Assembly: GCF_002197845.1 (NCBI RefSeq)
Contig: NZ_NIDE01000019.1
Coordinates: 496,001 to 560,000 of the forward strand
Source of the DNA: Fimbriiglobus ruber
GTDB lineage: Bacteria > Planctomycetota > Planctomycetia > Gemmatales > Gemmataceae
Length of the DNA stretch: 64,000 nt
Direction of reading: 5' to 3'
The position numbers and the translations under genes were made by a program. Under the pieces are notes generated by a model that was given only the letters and a program-made list of their open reading frames with translations, was not told the DNA's origin and ran no database searches. Of the stretch, positions 8,874 to 17,460 are shown piece by piece (within the stretch, counting starts at the first letter, position 1; every line of letters begins with the position of its first letter).

Positions 8874-9692
8874 ATGCTGCCAGTCGCCAAACCGCCCGTC
8901 GCCCGCATTGTCAATCTGGTGAAAAACTACGATTTGGAGTCGGTCACAGTCCGCGCCCTCCGCGGCGTGTCTCTCACGTTCGCGGACGGGGATTTTATCG
9001 CATTGATGGGTCCGTCCGGATCCGGGAAATCGACCCTTCTTAATCTCCTCGGCTGTCTCGACCGTCCCTCGTCCGGTGAATACTATCTCGGCGGCGAGAA
9101 CGTCGCCGACATGGATGACGACCAACTGTCCGATGTCCGCAGCCGGTACATCGGGTTCATTTTTCAGTCGTACAACCTGCTGGCGCAATACACGGTCGTC
9201 GAAAACATCGAAGTCCCGCTGCTGTACCAGGGGGCTCGACTCAACGCCAAGACCCGAGAGCGGTGCATCAGACTGGCCGAGATGGTCCAACTCGGGAACC
9301 GCCTCGACCACCGCCCGATGCAACTGTCCGGCGGCCAGCAGCAGCGGGTCGCCATCGCCCGCGCCCTCGTTAACGACCCGCACGTCATCCTGGCCGACGA
9401 GCCGACCGGCAACCTCGACTCGAAGACCAGCGACGAAATCATGACGATGCTGACCGAGTTAAACAAAGCCGGCAAGACCATCATCATGGTGACCCACGAA
9501 AACGACATTGCGGGGTGGGCCCGGCGTGTCGTGCGGATGCGCGACGGCGTCGTCGAGTCGGACGTGCGCAACGATCCCATCCCCGTGGCCCCGCCCACCG
9601 GCGACGTGGCCGAGGTCTTGCCTCTGGTTCTCGAACGGGACGGCCTCTGGGCACCGGGCGGGTCGGCGGACGCCGACGGGGAGGAGTCATGA
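8874..9692 (+). CDS. MacB/LolD-like ABC transporter ATP-binding protein
   Basis: This 272-aa protein is an ABC ATPase of the LolD/MacB/FtsE class. It has Walker A (GPSGSGKST), the Q-loop (FIFQSYNLL), the signature LSGGQQQRVAIARAL, Walker B with ILADEPTGNLD, and the switch His in MVTHEND. The length is typical with a 35-residue acidic tail. The ATG follows a 78-base gap after the adaptor gene. Its TGA overlaps the ATG of the permease gene (ATGA at 9689-9692), showing translational coupling. With the permease it makes a split MacB-type pump, powering export of an unknown substrate (peptide, lipid, lipoprotein or drug) together with the upstream adaptor and channel. Confidence 0.93.
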   Translation: MLPVAKPPVARIVNLVKNYDLESVTVRALRGVSLTFADGDFIALMGPSGSGKSTLLNLLGCLDRPSSGEYYLGGENVADMDDDQLSDVRSRYIGFIFQSYNLLAQYTVVENIEVPLLYQGARLNAKTRERCIRLAEMVQLGNRLDHRPMQLSGGQQQRVAIARALVNDPHVILADEPTGNLDSKTSDEIMTMLTELNKAGKTIIMVTHENDIAGWARRVVRMRDGVVESDVRNDPIPVAPPTGDVAEVLPLVLERDGLWAPGGSADADGEES

Positions 9693-11047
9693 TCCGTTAC
9701 CTGATCATCGGCGTGTTCGCGGCCGGGTTCATTGCCCTGGCGATCAGCATCTTCTCGTCGGACAAGGGGCGGCGCGGCCTGGTCCTCGCCCTCCGTAGCC
9801 TCTGGCTGCACAAACTTCGATCGGTCCTCTCCGTCCTGGGCATCATCATCGGCACGTTCGCCGTGATCACCCTGATGGCGTTCGGCGAAGGGAGCATGAA
9901 AGACGCCCTCGACGACATCGCCCGGCAGGGGGCGACGAACGTCATTGTTCGCAGCGTTAAACCGTCCGACGACTCCTCGACCCAGCGCCGCACCCGGGTC
10001 GCGATTTACGGTCTGACGTACGCCGACTACGAGCGTTTCAAAACGATTCCCACGGTCACGCAGATGGTCCCCATGCGAATTTTCCCCCAGGAGATTCGCT
10101 ACCTGGATCGCTTGCGGAACGGCCGCGTGGTGGCCACGACCGCCGCGTACCCGGACGTGAACACCGAAGTGCGGATGGCGTCCGGGCGGTTCCTGGTCGA
10201 CGACGACGACGACCAGATGCGGAACGTGGCGGTCCTCGGGTCCGAGGTGGCCGACCGGTTGTTCCCGTTCGAAGACCCGTTGACGCAGACGGTCCGCCTG
10301 GGGAATTACTTTTACGAAGTCGTCGGCGTGATCGCTAACCGCCAGGCGCTGGCCGCCGTCGGCGGGAGCAGCCAGGCCTCCGAGGACTTCAACAACGACG
10401 TGTACATTCCCCTTCGCACGTGCCGGGCGCGGTATGGCGAAAAGATCATGATCCGGCAAAGCGGGTCGTTCAGCGGCGAGCAGGTCGAACTGAGCCAGGT
10501 CACGCTGACGATGAAGGACATGGACAGCGTCCGTCCGTCCGGGTCGATCGTCCGGTCGCTCATCGAGCGGTATCACTTGAAAAGCGATTACGCCGTGACG
10601 ATTCCGCTCGACCGGTTGGAAGCGGCCGAGCGGGAAAAAGAGCGGTTCACGCAGTTGTTGGCGATGATCGCGGGTATCTCGCTCCTGGTCGGCGGCATCG
10701 GCATCATGAACATCATGCTGGCGACCGTGACCGAGCGGACGCGCGAAATCGGTATCCGTCGTGCCCTGGGGGCGAAACGGCGGGACATCATCCTCCAGTT
10801 TCTGATCGAGGCGGTGGTCCAGACGAGTGTGGGCGGGTTGGTCGGGGTCATCCTCGGGGTGATGACCGTGTTCAGCGTGCCGTGGGTAGCCGAACACGTC
10901 TTTGAAGCGCGCCAGCCCGCCGTTCTGAACGGGTGGTCGATTGTGTATTCGCTCGGCGTGTCGGTGGGCGTCGGGGTCGTCTTCGGCCTGTACCCGGCCC
11001 GGCGCGCCTCTCGGCTCGACCCGATCGAAGCCTTGCGGCACACGTAA
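9689..11047 (+). CDS. MacB/FtsX-like ABC transporter permease
   Basis: I start this 452-aa permease at the ATG at 9689, which overlaps the ATPase stop and has GAGGAG just upstream. A longer open frame upstream is only the antiparallel-coded ATPase region. An N-terminal hydrophobic stretch (MIRYLIIGVFAAGFIALAIS) is followed by the MacB core: TM1 LRSVLSVLGIIIGTFAVITL and a periplasmic MacB_PCD domain of about 240 residues. Three C-terminal membrane helices come next, with the conserved GGIGIMNIMLATVTERTREI and the coupling helix RRALGAKRRDII. The end PARRASRLDPIEALR is typical. This family works by mechanotransmission rather than transporting across the inner membrane. The extra N-terminal helix before TM1 is slightly unusual. 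Confidence 0.92.
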   Translation: MIRYLIIGVFAAGFIALAISIFSSDKGRRGLVLALRSLWLHKLRSVLSVLGIIIGTFAVITLMAFGEGSMKDALDDIARQGATNVIVRSVKPSDDSSTQRRTRVAIYGLTYADYERFKTIPTVTQMVPMRIFPQEIRYLDRLRNGRVVATTAAYPDVNTEVRMASGRFLVDDDDDQMRNVAVLGSEVADRLFPFEDPLTQTVRLGNYFYEVVGVIANRQALAAVGGSSQASEDFNNDVYIPLRTCRARYGEKIMIRQSGSFSGEQVELSQVTLTMKDMDSVRPSGSIVRSLIERYHLKSDYAVTIPLDRLEAAEREKERFTQLLAMIAGISLLVGGIGIMNIMLATVTERTREIGIRRALGAKRRDIILQFLIEAVVQTSVGGLVGVILGVMTVFSVPWVAEHVFEARQPAVLNGWSIVYSLGVSVGVGVVFGLYPARRASRLDPIEALRHT

Positions 11048-11086
11048 GCCGCTACTCGTTCGGGCGAGACCCGACTCCAGTCGCGT

Positions 11087-11124
11087 GCCCGAACCGCCCC
11101 GACGCAATCGGAGGCGGTTCGGGC
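11087..11124 (+). terminator. Stem-loop terminator after the MacAB-like operon
   Basis: A perfect 12-bp stem (GCCCGAACCGCC with GGCGGTTCGGGC) encloses a 14-base loop, 40 bases after the permease stop. It is followed by a short T-containing stretch, not a full U-tract. Confidence 0.75.
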
Positions 11125-11507
11125 ATTGTCGTTTCTGTCGGCGTACTGTGTTGATAGCGTTTTGAACGTCGGGATTTCTGGATCGACGACGCACCGAAAA
11201 CCTTCTGACTCGACCCAGTCATCCCTGGTATTCCAGTCTCAAAGGCTCGCCCAATCGGCCCCGGTTCCCGATCCCACTTGTCGGTCTACGTGATTTTTTG
11301 CCTGTGTTATGGCGATTAAGACGCCGTAGTGGGGGAAAAAAGGGAAATAATTCGGCATGCCTCAGATGTTGGGTTATTCGTTGGTGTTATCAGTCGTGAT
11401 TCCAGTCTCGTTGGACGGAAAGTCGTCGGGTTTCCCTCGAATTTATGCCCGCGGCTCCCGATAAGGATGTGGGTGGCCCGATCGCGGGTATTACGAGGGG
11501 AACAATT
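11125..11507. other. Intergenic region upstream of small secreted protein gene
   Basis: About 380 bases without a convincing reading frame. The stretch at about 11290-11400 is more AT-rich than its surroundings and is the likely promoter zone for the gene at 11508. I see no repeat or structured RNA that I can name. Confidence 0.35.
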
Positions 11508-11828
11508 ATGACCCGGATTCGCGGACTGATGCTGATGGGAGTGGCTGCGGGGATGGCGCTGGCGGCTGCGGGTGGCGCGACGGCCGGCCCCCCCGGGAAC
11601 GGCAGCGACAGCGATCAGAGTTCGTACTCTCCGCTCCGCTACTGGGCTCCCTGGCTGGCCCGCGGGAAAGACCACTGCAACGGCCCGAAGCTGAGCATGT
11701 ACCCGCCCGATCGCCACCCGGAGAGCCCGCCGCTCGTCCTGCGACTGACGTATCAAAAGCGGACCGCTCCTCCCGAGGCGACCATCATCGACCGCCCGAG
11801 CGCGGGCGCCGATTCGCCGGCGCGGTAG
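11508..11828 (+). CDS. Small secreted protein of unknown function
   Basis: The 106-aa product starts at the ATG at 11508, preceded by AGGGG at a good distance. It has a signal peptide (MTRIRGLMLMGVAAGMALAA, cleavage likely near AGGATA-GPP). The mature part is about 80 residues, aromatic and Pro-rich, with a single Cys (KDHCNGPK). I do not recognise a named family; the sequence resembles short planctomycete-type exported proteins. It stands alone, with its own upstream region and a convergent purE gene downstream. Confidence 0.7.
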   Translation: MTRIRGLMLMGVAAGMALAAAGGATAGPPGNGSDSDQSSYSPLRYWAPWLARGKDHCNGPKLSMYPPDRHPESPPLVLRLTYQKRTAPPEATIIDRPSAGADSPAR

Positions 11829-11915
11829 ACCGCACTTCTGCCCGAAGAACGGCCGGTTCCCGTCACAATACGCGACGCCATCTTCGGGTTTGTAAAACGA
11901 TTATTCTCGCCCCAA

Positions 11916-12419
11916 TCACCCGCCCCGCGGGTCCGGGTGGGCGAGGATGGTCTGGGTCTGATTTTCTCGGAACACTTTTAGCGCCTGTCTGATGAGTGGG
12001 TACTTGTTCGCCAGGATCGCGGCCGCCATCAGCCCGGCGTTCGTCGCGCCGGCTTTGCCGATCGCGAGCGTGCCCACCGGGATGCCGGCCGGCATCTGTA
12101 CGATCGCGAGCAGGGCGTCGATGCCGCGGAGCATCGAGTGTTCGGTGCCGACCGGCACGCCTAGCACCGGGAGTGTAGTTTTCGCCGCGCACATCCCTGG
12201 CAGGTGCGCGGCTCCGCCTGCGCCGGCGATGATGACTTCTAACCCACGCTCTTCGGCCCGTGACGCGTACTCGAAAAGCTTGTCCGGCGTCCGGTGTGCG
12301 GAGACCACCTCGACTTCGTGCGAGACGCCGAGTTGCGCCAGCGCCTCGGCCGCGTGCTTCATCGTCTCCCAGTCGGACTTCGAGCCCATGATGATGCCGA
12401 CGAGCGGGTTGGCGGACAT
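11916..12419 (-). CDS. purE: N5-carboxyaminoimidazole ribonucleotide mutase
   Basis: The 167-aa protein is PurE class I, which moves the carboxyl group of N5-CAIR to make CAIR in purine synthesis (cytosolic, octameric). Family hallmarks are all present: [13 protein letters not shown] at the N-terminus, [11 protein letters not shown] (catalytic His), [14 protein letters not shown], and [11 protein letters not shown] near the active site. I start it at the ATG at 12419 (MSANPLVG), where the family begins; the frame is open 12 codons further. purK is not adjacent in this window, which is common outside enterics. Confidence 0.96.
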   Translation of the reverse strand: MSANPLVGIIMGSKSDWETMKHAAEALAQLGVSHEVEVVSAHRTPDKLFEYASRAEERGLEVIIAGAGGAAHLPGMCAAKTTLPVLGVPVGTEHSMLRGIDALLAIVQMPAGIPVGTLAIGKAGATNAGLMAAAILANKYPLIRQALKVFRENQTQTILAHPDPRGG

Positions 12420-12497
12420 AAGTTCTCGTTTCTCCGGATAACACGAATCGACCACGAACCGCGAAAACGGTATCCGGCCCTCGCGCGAGTTGCCGGT

Positions 12498-12713
12498 TTA
12501 TTTGCCGCCGAACAGCCCGCCGAGCTTGCCGGCGACCGACCCGAACAGCTCCTGTGCCGCGCCGGGGTTGCCGGAGAGCAATGACTCGACTTGCTCGGCC
12601 AGCGCCGGCGGCAATTTCTCTTTGATATGAGCTACGACGACCGCGACGGCCGCCTTTGCCTGGTCCGGGTTGATTCCCGTCTTGTCCGCGACTTGTTTAA
12701 CGAGTTCGTCCAC
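12498..12713 (-). CDS. Small helical cytosolic protein, GTG start
   Basis: The best start is a GTG at 12713, because GGAG lies 7 bases upstream in the transcript; a longer frame with an ATG at 12794 adds a basic, unlikely leader. The 71-aa product reads MDELVKQVADKTGINPDQAK and then two more amphipathic helices, ending in a Gly-rich GKLGGLFGGK. The pattern (helix, NPDQAKAAV, amphipathic helix, KLPPALAEQVESLL) recalls small DUF2267/DUF2780-like helical proteins, but I cannot assign it firmly. It lies 78 bases upstream of purE on the same strand and could be cotranscribed with it. Confidence 0.65.
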   Translation of the reverse strand: MDELVKQVADKTGINPDQAKAAVAVVVAHIKEKLPPALAEQVESLLSGNPGAAQELFGSVAGKLGGLFGGK

Positions 12714-12796
12714 TCTGTGTCTCCGTAAAGGTCGAAGGTTAGGGCCGCTCGGAAAGCGCGTTGACAAGGGCTGCCCCGTCGGTGACTTTATCATTT

Positions 12797-13900
12797 ATGA
12801 TTAAACAGATCACGACACTTTTTTTGGTCGGTGGCTTCGCTCTGGTCGCCGGCGTGGTTTGCGTGGCCCAGCCGGTTGTCCCACAGACCGTGCCGTTTCA
12901 AGTCGTCGTACCGGCGAAGACCGACCTCCCGCCGAAGAATTTCACCGAGAAGTTGCCTGGCACGAAGGTCCAGTTCGAAATGGTCTACGTCCCCGGCGGC
13001 GAGTTTTCGATGGGCAGCCCCGAGGGCGAGTCCGGCCGCTCCACGGACGAAGGCCCGCGCCATCGGGTGCGCGTGAAACCGTTTTGGCTCGGCCGCTTCG
13101 AGGTCACCTGGGACGAATATCGCTCGTTCACGGACGACCGAACCCTCTACCAGACGAACGAGTTGCCCGCGCTGTTCGTCCACAAGTTCAAGGCCGACGC
13201 GATCACGAAGCCGTCGGCGTCTTACGTCGACGAGTTCTATAGCCACGGCAGCGCGGACCATCCGGCCCTCAGCATCACGCACCACGCGGCGATGATGTAT
13301 TGCCACTGGCTGCGGTGGAAAACCCATAAGCGGTACCGCCTGCCGACCGAGGCCGAGTGGGAATACGCCTGCCGCGCGGGGTATGAAGGGCTGTTCGGCT
13401 TTGACGCGGCGGCCGAAAAGCTCAACGACTATGCGTGGTATCGAGGCAACTCAGCGACCAAAAACCACACGCACGAAAGCAACGACCGTGGGGCCGAAGG
13501 AGAGCGGACTACGCACCGGGTGGGCACGAAGAAGCCGAACAAGTTCGGCCTGTGCGACATGCACGGGAACGTCGCCGAATGGTGCGTCGACCTGTTCGAC
13601 GCCCGTTTCTACGAGAAGGCTGCGCGCGACAACCCGGCGGCCGGTCCGGTGAACGTGCCGGGCGACAAGAAGTGGGGCCACGTCGTCCGGGGCGGGTCGT
13701 GGGCTGACGGTCCGGATCGGCTCCGTAGTGCCGCCCGGCGTGTGTCCGACCGCTCGTGGCAGAAGCACGACCCGCAAAACCCGCGGAGTATTTGGTGGCT
13801 CACGAAGATGGACGTAATCGGATTCCGCGTCTGTATCCCGGTCGAGGAATATCCGAGCCTCCTCGACCTGAAACCGATGGTTGTGGCAAAACCGGAATAG
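12797..13900 (+). CDS. Secreted SUMF1/FGE-fold protein without catalytic cysteines
   Basis: The 367-aa product has a signal peptide (MIKQITTLFLVGGFALVAGV) and one formylglycine-generating-enzyme-sulfatase (SUMF1) domain. Typical blocks are VPGGEFSMGSPEGE, FEVTWDEYRSF, RLPTEAEWEYACRAG, GLCDMHGNVAEWC and VVRGGSWADGPDRLRSA. True FGE carries two active-site cysteines in the last region; here the matching stretch has none, so it should not make formylglycine. Such domains are very common in planctomycetes as substrate- or ligand-binding exported proteins. The ATG at 12797 begins the signal peptide. The next gene follows closely on the same strand. Confidence 0.87.
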   Translation: MIKQITTLFLVGGFALVAGVVCVAQPVVPQTVPFQVVVPAKTDLPPKNFTEKLPGTKVQFEMVYVPGGEFSMGSPEGESGRSTDEGPRHRVRVKPFWLGRFEVTWDEYRSFTDDRTLYQTNELPALFVHKFKADAITKPSASYVDEFYSHGSADHPALSITHHAAMMYCHWLRWKTHKRYRLPTEAEWEYACRAGYEGLFGFDAAAEKLNDYAWYRGNSATKNHTHESNDRGAEGERTTHRVGTKKPNKFGLCDMHGNVAEWCVDLFDARFYEKAARDNPAAGPVNVPGDKKWGHVVRGGSWADGPDRLRSAARRVSDRSWQKHDPQNPRSIWWLTKMDVIGFRVCIPVEEYPSLLDLKPMVVAKPE

Positions 13901-13967
13901 CCGCGGACACAAACGGATGGGAAAATGTCCGGGACGTGATTCCCGACCCGCCTACTGGATTGTTACC

Positions 13968-14651
13968 TTGCGAAAGTACGTTGTCTGCCTTTCCATCATC
14001 TTCCTGGTGGCAAACAGTCGCGCGGCGGACGGGCCTTCGCTCCAGGTTTCTGTGACTGAAACGGCCCCGCCGGACGCGCTGGCGGAAGGGGTGCGCGGCA
14101 TCCTGGGCCGGTCGGCGGTGACGGTCGCCGACGCGGGCGGGGAAGCGCGGCTCGTCATCTGGTTCCGCGCCGTGGTGCCGGCCAAGGCGACCGCCGACCA
14201 AATCAAGAACGGGCTGACCTACCGGGAGATTCCGGACGGCACGCTGGTCGCCGCGGTCAAGTTCGCGAAGCCGTTCGTGGATTACCGAAAACAGGAAATT
14301 GCCGCCGGCGTCTACACGCTACGGATCGCGTTCCAACCCGAGACCGGCGACCACATGGGCACCGCCCCACACCCCGAGTTTGCTTTGCTCACGCCGGCCG
14401 ACAAGGATACAGACCCGGACCCGATTGAGGCGAAAAAACTCTACAAGCTCAGCGCCGGCACCACGGGCGGGGACCACCCGGGCGTCATGCTCTTGTTCCC
14501 CCAGGTGGCGGGCAAGACCGCCGCACCCACGATCGGGGAAAAGCCCGACGGGGTAAAAGTGCTGGTCGCGAAGTGGGCGATCGACGCCGAAGGAGAGAAA
14601 GCCACTCTCGGGTGTGCGATTACGGTCGCGGGCCACAGTAAAAGCCGGTAG
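13968..14651 (+). CDS. Exported protein of unknown function, probable TTG start
   Basis: The frame is open from 13881, but that start would overlap the previous gene and give a 29-residue polar leader. A TTG at 13968 opens directly onto a signal peptide (RKYVVCLSIIFLVANSRAAD), so I place the start there (227 aa). The ribosome-binding site is weak. The mature protein is beta-rich, with repeated Asp/Lys/Ala segments and no recognised motif, membrane helix or Cys pair. Function unknown. It follows the SUMF1-like gene by 67 bases and may be cotranscribed. Confidence 0.6.
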   Translation: MRKYVVCLSIIFLVANSRAADGPSLQVSVTETAPPDALAEGVRGILGRSAVTVADAGGEARLVIWFRAVVPAKATADQIKNGLTYREIPDGTLVAAVKFAKPFVDYRKQEIAAGVYTLRIAFQPETGDHMGTAPHPEFALLTPADKDTDPDPIEAKKLYKLSAGTTGGDHPGVMLLFPQVAGKTAAPTIGEKPDGVKVLVAKWAIDAEGEKATLGCAITVAGHSKSR

Positions 14652-14773
14652 TGAAGGGCGTCGCGCACAGCTCACCGCGCGGTTTAAACTCGCTCTTCCC
14701 CCATGCCGCGGAGTTCGCTATCCTCCCGTGCCTTCCAGACTGGTCAGTCTGGATCGTCACGGAGGTCGAGGGC

Positions 14774-16057
14774 ATGGGCGAGGAACAAGAGAAGCCGGGA
14801 ATCCTTAAAGGCTGGGTTAAGACAGGCCTCGGGGCGCTGTTGGGGCTCGGGTCCGGAGTAGTGGGGGTGTACACGACCGCGATCGTCAACCAGGTGGCCA
14901 AACCGAGCCAGCCCGTCGCGAATTTCGCCGTGACCACGGACGGGTTGGACATGACCTGTCAGAATCAGGCGACCGGTGAAAGTGGGTGGTGGGACTTCGG
15001 CGACGGAGCACCGCTCGAACCGTTCGACCCCGCGCAGCCGTCCGTCGCTCATAAGTTCGCCAAGCCCGGCAACTACAGCGTCAAACTCACCGTCCGCAAC
15101 TTCCTGATGGAAGAGAACAGCCGGTCCGTACCCGTCGATCTGACGCCCGCGGCCTTGCCACCGAGCATCACCGGGCTGACCGTCGAATCGATCGGCGGTC
15201 CGAAACCCGTTGCGCCGGCCGCGTTCCGGATCAAGGGCGAGGTCAAGAACGCCGAGAGCATCATCCTCGACCTCGGAGACAAGGTCGAGGTGAACACCGA
15301 GACCGGGCCGTTCGAACGACTGGTCGTGTTCGAGAAGCCGGGCGAGTACCCGATTCAAGTGATCGCCACGACCGGGAAGACGGTCACGAACCAGCGGCGG
15401 GCTGTGACCGTCAGCCCCTCGGCCGAGGGGATCATTTCCGTGATCCTCCGCGTGAACGGGACGGGTCATCGCCACGACCGCCACGAACACCTGTCCACGC
15501 CTGTTTTGACGCACGCGGCCGGGGCGAAGATGGTCGAGCGTGTCGTGGCCGCCAAGCCGGGGCACGTGATCCTCGAAGCGAAAGTCGGCAAGGTGACGAG
15601 CCAGTCCGTGAGTAACCTCAAGACGGAGGTCGCGCCCGACCACAAGTCCGTCAAAATCTCCGCCGACTGGACCGGCCCTTCGACAACGGGTAACGCGCCC
15701 GGGGGCGGCGACGTGATGGTCCCGCTGCTTCTGGTCGAAGAGAGGGAAAAGCCGGCAACGGAAGCGGCCCAGCCCGAAACGGCGTCCGCCGTTTTCCCCG
15801 GCGCAAACTCTAATGTGATCCTGGCACTCCCCCCGCAACCGCACGGGATGAGTGAATTTCAACGGAAGATCGCCCTCGAAATCCGGCAGGCGAGGGCGGC
15901 CGGTCAATCGACCCTCTTCGTCAACGAACCGGACGTGAAATTCCCCTGGACGAAGACGATCGACGGCCCCGGCTTCGCGCTCACCTTCAACGCGACGCTC
16001 GTCGGCGAACACGTGCAAATTCTTCTCACGCAGACCCAAATCCAGGCCGGCCGGTGA
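14774..16057 (+). CDS. Membrane-anchored protein with a PKD-type domain
   Basis: The start is the ATG at 14774 (MGEEQEKPGILKGW), with GGAGG 8 bases upstream; the longer open frame has no support. The 427-aa product has one membrane segment near the N-terminus (TGLGALLGLGSGVVGVYTTAI). A PKD fold follows at about residues 50-120, with the hallmarks WWDFGDGAP and HKFAKPGNYSVKLTVRN. A second Ig-like region (residues 130-210) and a C-terminal domain of unknown type come after it. No enzyme motif is visible. PKD domains normally mediate protein or glycan contacts outside the cytoplasm. Ends just before the DUF971-Mrp pair. Confidence 0.75.
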   Translation: MGEEQEKPGILKGWVKTGLGALLGLGSGVVGVYTTAIVNQVAKPSQPVANFAVTTDGLDMTCQNQATGESGWWDFGDGAPLEPFDPAQPSVAHKFAKPGNYSVKLTVRNFLMEENSRSVPVDLTPAALPPSITGLTVESIGGPKPVAPAAFRIKGEVKNAESIILDLGDKVEVNTETGPFERLVVFEKPGEYPIQVIATTGKTVTNQRRAVTVSPSAEGIISVILRVNGTGHRHDRHEHLSTPVLTHAAGAKMVERVVAAKPGHVILEAKVGKVTSQSVSNLKTEVAPDHKSVKISADWTGPSTTGNAPGGGDVMVPLLLVEEREKPATEAAQPETASAVFPGANSNVILALPPQPHGMSEFQRKIALEIRQARAAGQSTLFVNEPDVKFPWTKTIDGPGFALTFNATLVGEHVQILLTQTQIQAGR

Positions 16058-16185
16058 CGTGATCACCGGCGGCGCGATCGGAAACCCCGGCGGCGCGAGA
16101 GCCCGCCGGGGTTTCACTCATTTCCCCCGCGCCTACTACAATGACGAGACGGGCTTGGAATCCGAGGCGAGTTTCAGGTGTGGGC

Positions 16186-16509
16186 ATGACGGCCGAGCCG
16201 CTACGTCCGGTATCACTCAAGCGGGAAGGGGACGGGCTGCGCGTGGCCTGGAGCGACGGGGCGGCCACGTTCGTCACCTGGGCCGCGTTGCGGGCGAACT
16301 GCCCGTGCGCTTCGTGCATTGACGACCGGGCCAAGCCGCCTAACCCGTTTCGGATTTTAAGCGAACGCGAGATGGCCGCCGGTGCGCCCGCCCCGGTCGC
16401 GATGAAGGCGGTCGGGCACTACGCCTACCAGATCTCCTGGAACGACGGCCACAGCACCGGAATTTACACGATCGAAGCGCTGCGGAAACTGGGCGAACCC
16501 ACGACATAG
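16186..16509 (+). CDS. DUF971 protein (Fe-S cluster related)
   Basis: The 107-aa product matches the DUF971 / GBBH-like N-terminal domain. It has WSDGAATFVTWAALRANCPC, the closely spaced Cys pair CPCASC, and the closing KAVGHYAYQISWNDGHSTGI followed by EALRKL. The ATG at 16186 (MTAEPLRP) is preferred; an in-frame ATG 15 codons earlier gives an atypical leader. The domain is frequently encoded beside Mrp/ApbC, as here (13-base gap), which points to a role in Fe-S cluster assembly or delivery. That link comes from gene neighbourhood, not from a reaction known to me. Confidence 0.88.
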   Translation: MTAEPLRPVSLKREGDGLRVAWSDGAATFVTWAALRANCPCASCIDDRAKPPNPFRILSEREMAAGAPAPVAMKAVGHYAYQISWNDGHSTGIYTIEALRKLGEPTT

Positions 16510-16522
16510 TACGGAGTCAGGA

Positions 16523-17338
16523 ATGTCACCGCCGATGCCCGGTCAGAAGTTTTCCCTGCCCGGGGTCAAACACGTTATTGCGGTCGCCAGCGGCAAGGGC
16601 GGGGTCGGCAAGTCGACCGTGGCCGCGAACCTGGCCGTCGCCCTGCACATGCACGGCCAACGGATCGGGCTCATGGACGCGGACATTTACGGGCCGTCGG
16701 TCCCGATGATGTTCGGCCTCGGCCTCGTCGACCAGACGCGGACGCCGTTCCCGATCGAGCGGCAGGGTCTGAAGTTGATGAGCATGGGCTTCCTGGTCGA
16801 CCCGAACCAGGCGGTCATCTGGCGCGGCCCGAAGGTGGCCCAGGCGGTCGGCTCGTTCCTCGTACAGATCCCGTGGGGCGACCTCGATTTCCTCATCATC
16901 GACCTACCGCCCGGCACCGGCGACGCCCAACTCACACTCTCGCAACAGGCCCCGCTGACGGGCGCGATCGTCGTCACCACGCCCCAGGACGTAAGCCTGA
17001 TCGACGCACGGAAGGGCGTGCGGATGTTCCAGGAGGTCCGCGTCCCGGTCCTCGGCGTCGTGGAGAACATGAGCTACTTCGTCGGCGACGACGGCAAGCG
17101 CTACGAGATCTTCCGGTCCGGGGGCGGCAAAAAGTTAGCGGCCGAAGCTGGCGTCTCGCTCCTGGGCGAACTGCCGATCGACCCGCGCGTGGCCGAGTGC
17201 GGCGACGCGGGCGAGCCGATCGTGAGCAAGTACCCGGATTCCGTGGTCGCCAAGGCATATGTAGCCCTGGCGCAGAGCGTTCTCAACGAGATGAAGAAGC
17301 GGCCGACGACCGACGCGCTGCCCGAGGTGGAACTGTAG
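16523..17338 (+). CDS. Mrp/ApbC-family P-loop ATPase lacking the CxxC cluster motif
   Basis: The 271-aa protein is a Mrp/NBP35-type ATPase (Fe-S carrier family). It shows the deviant Walker A VASGKGGVGKSTVAANLA, the DADIYGPSVP loop, IDLPPGTGDAQLTLSQ and TTPQDVSLIDARKG. It lacks the N-terminal DUF59 domain found in many Mrp proteins. The usual CxxC that bridges a [4Fe-4S] cluster at the dimer interface follows ENMSYF in the family, but here that stretch reads ENMSYFVGDDGKRYEIF, with no Cys. The only Cys I see is in AECGDAG. So either cluster binding is lost or ligands come from a partner such as the upstream DUF971 protein, which has CPCASC. Confidence 0.9.
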   Translation: MSPPMPGQKFSLPGVKHVIAVASGKGGVGKSTVAANLAVALHMHGQRIGLMDADIYGPSVPMMFGLGLVDQTRTPFPIERQGLKLMSMGFLVDPNQAVIWRGPKVAQAVGSFLVQIPWGDLDFLIIDLPPGTGDAQLTLSQQAPLTGAIVVTTPQDVSLIDARKGVRMFQEVRVPVLGVVENMSYFVGDDGKRYEIFRSGGGKKLAAEAGVSLLGELPIDPRVAECGDAGEPIVSKYPDSVVAKAYVALAQSVLNEMKKRPTTDALPEVEL

Positions 17339-17460
17339 GGAGCGACCGCGCTGCTCTCGGATTTGCCGGCCTGCACTTTTATGACCGAGTCGTGCGCGTG
17401 TTCCACGCGCGCGTCTTCATTTTCGGATGACCGGAATTCACGTCGCCGGTCGGCACAAGA

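Noticed and set aside
7677-9383. 568-codon minus-strand open frame
   Set aside because: Antisense to the adaptor and ATPase genes, whose motifs are unmistakable on the plus strand.
9164-11194. 676-codon minus-strand open frame
   Set aside because: Antisense to the ATPase and permease genes, rich in Arg, His and Asp, with no motif; a GC-rich shadow frame.
12797-13900. Functional formylglycine-generating enzyme
   Set aside because: The two catalytic cysteines of the family are missing from the C-terminal GGSW region.
14744-16117. 457-codon minus-strand open frame
   Set aside because: Antisense to the PKD-domain gene; composition rich in Arg, His and Asp, no start signal.
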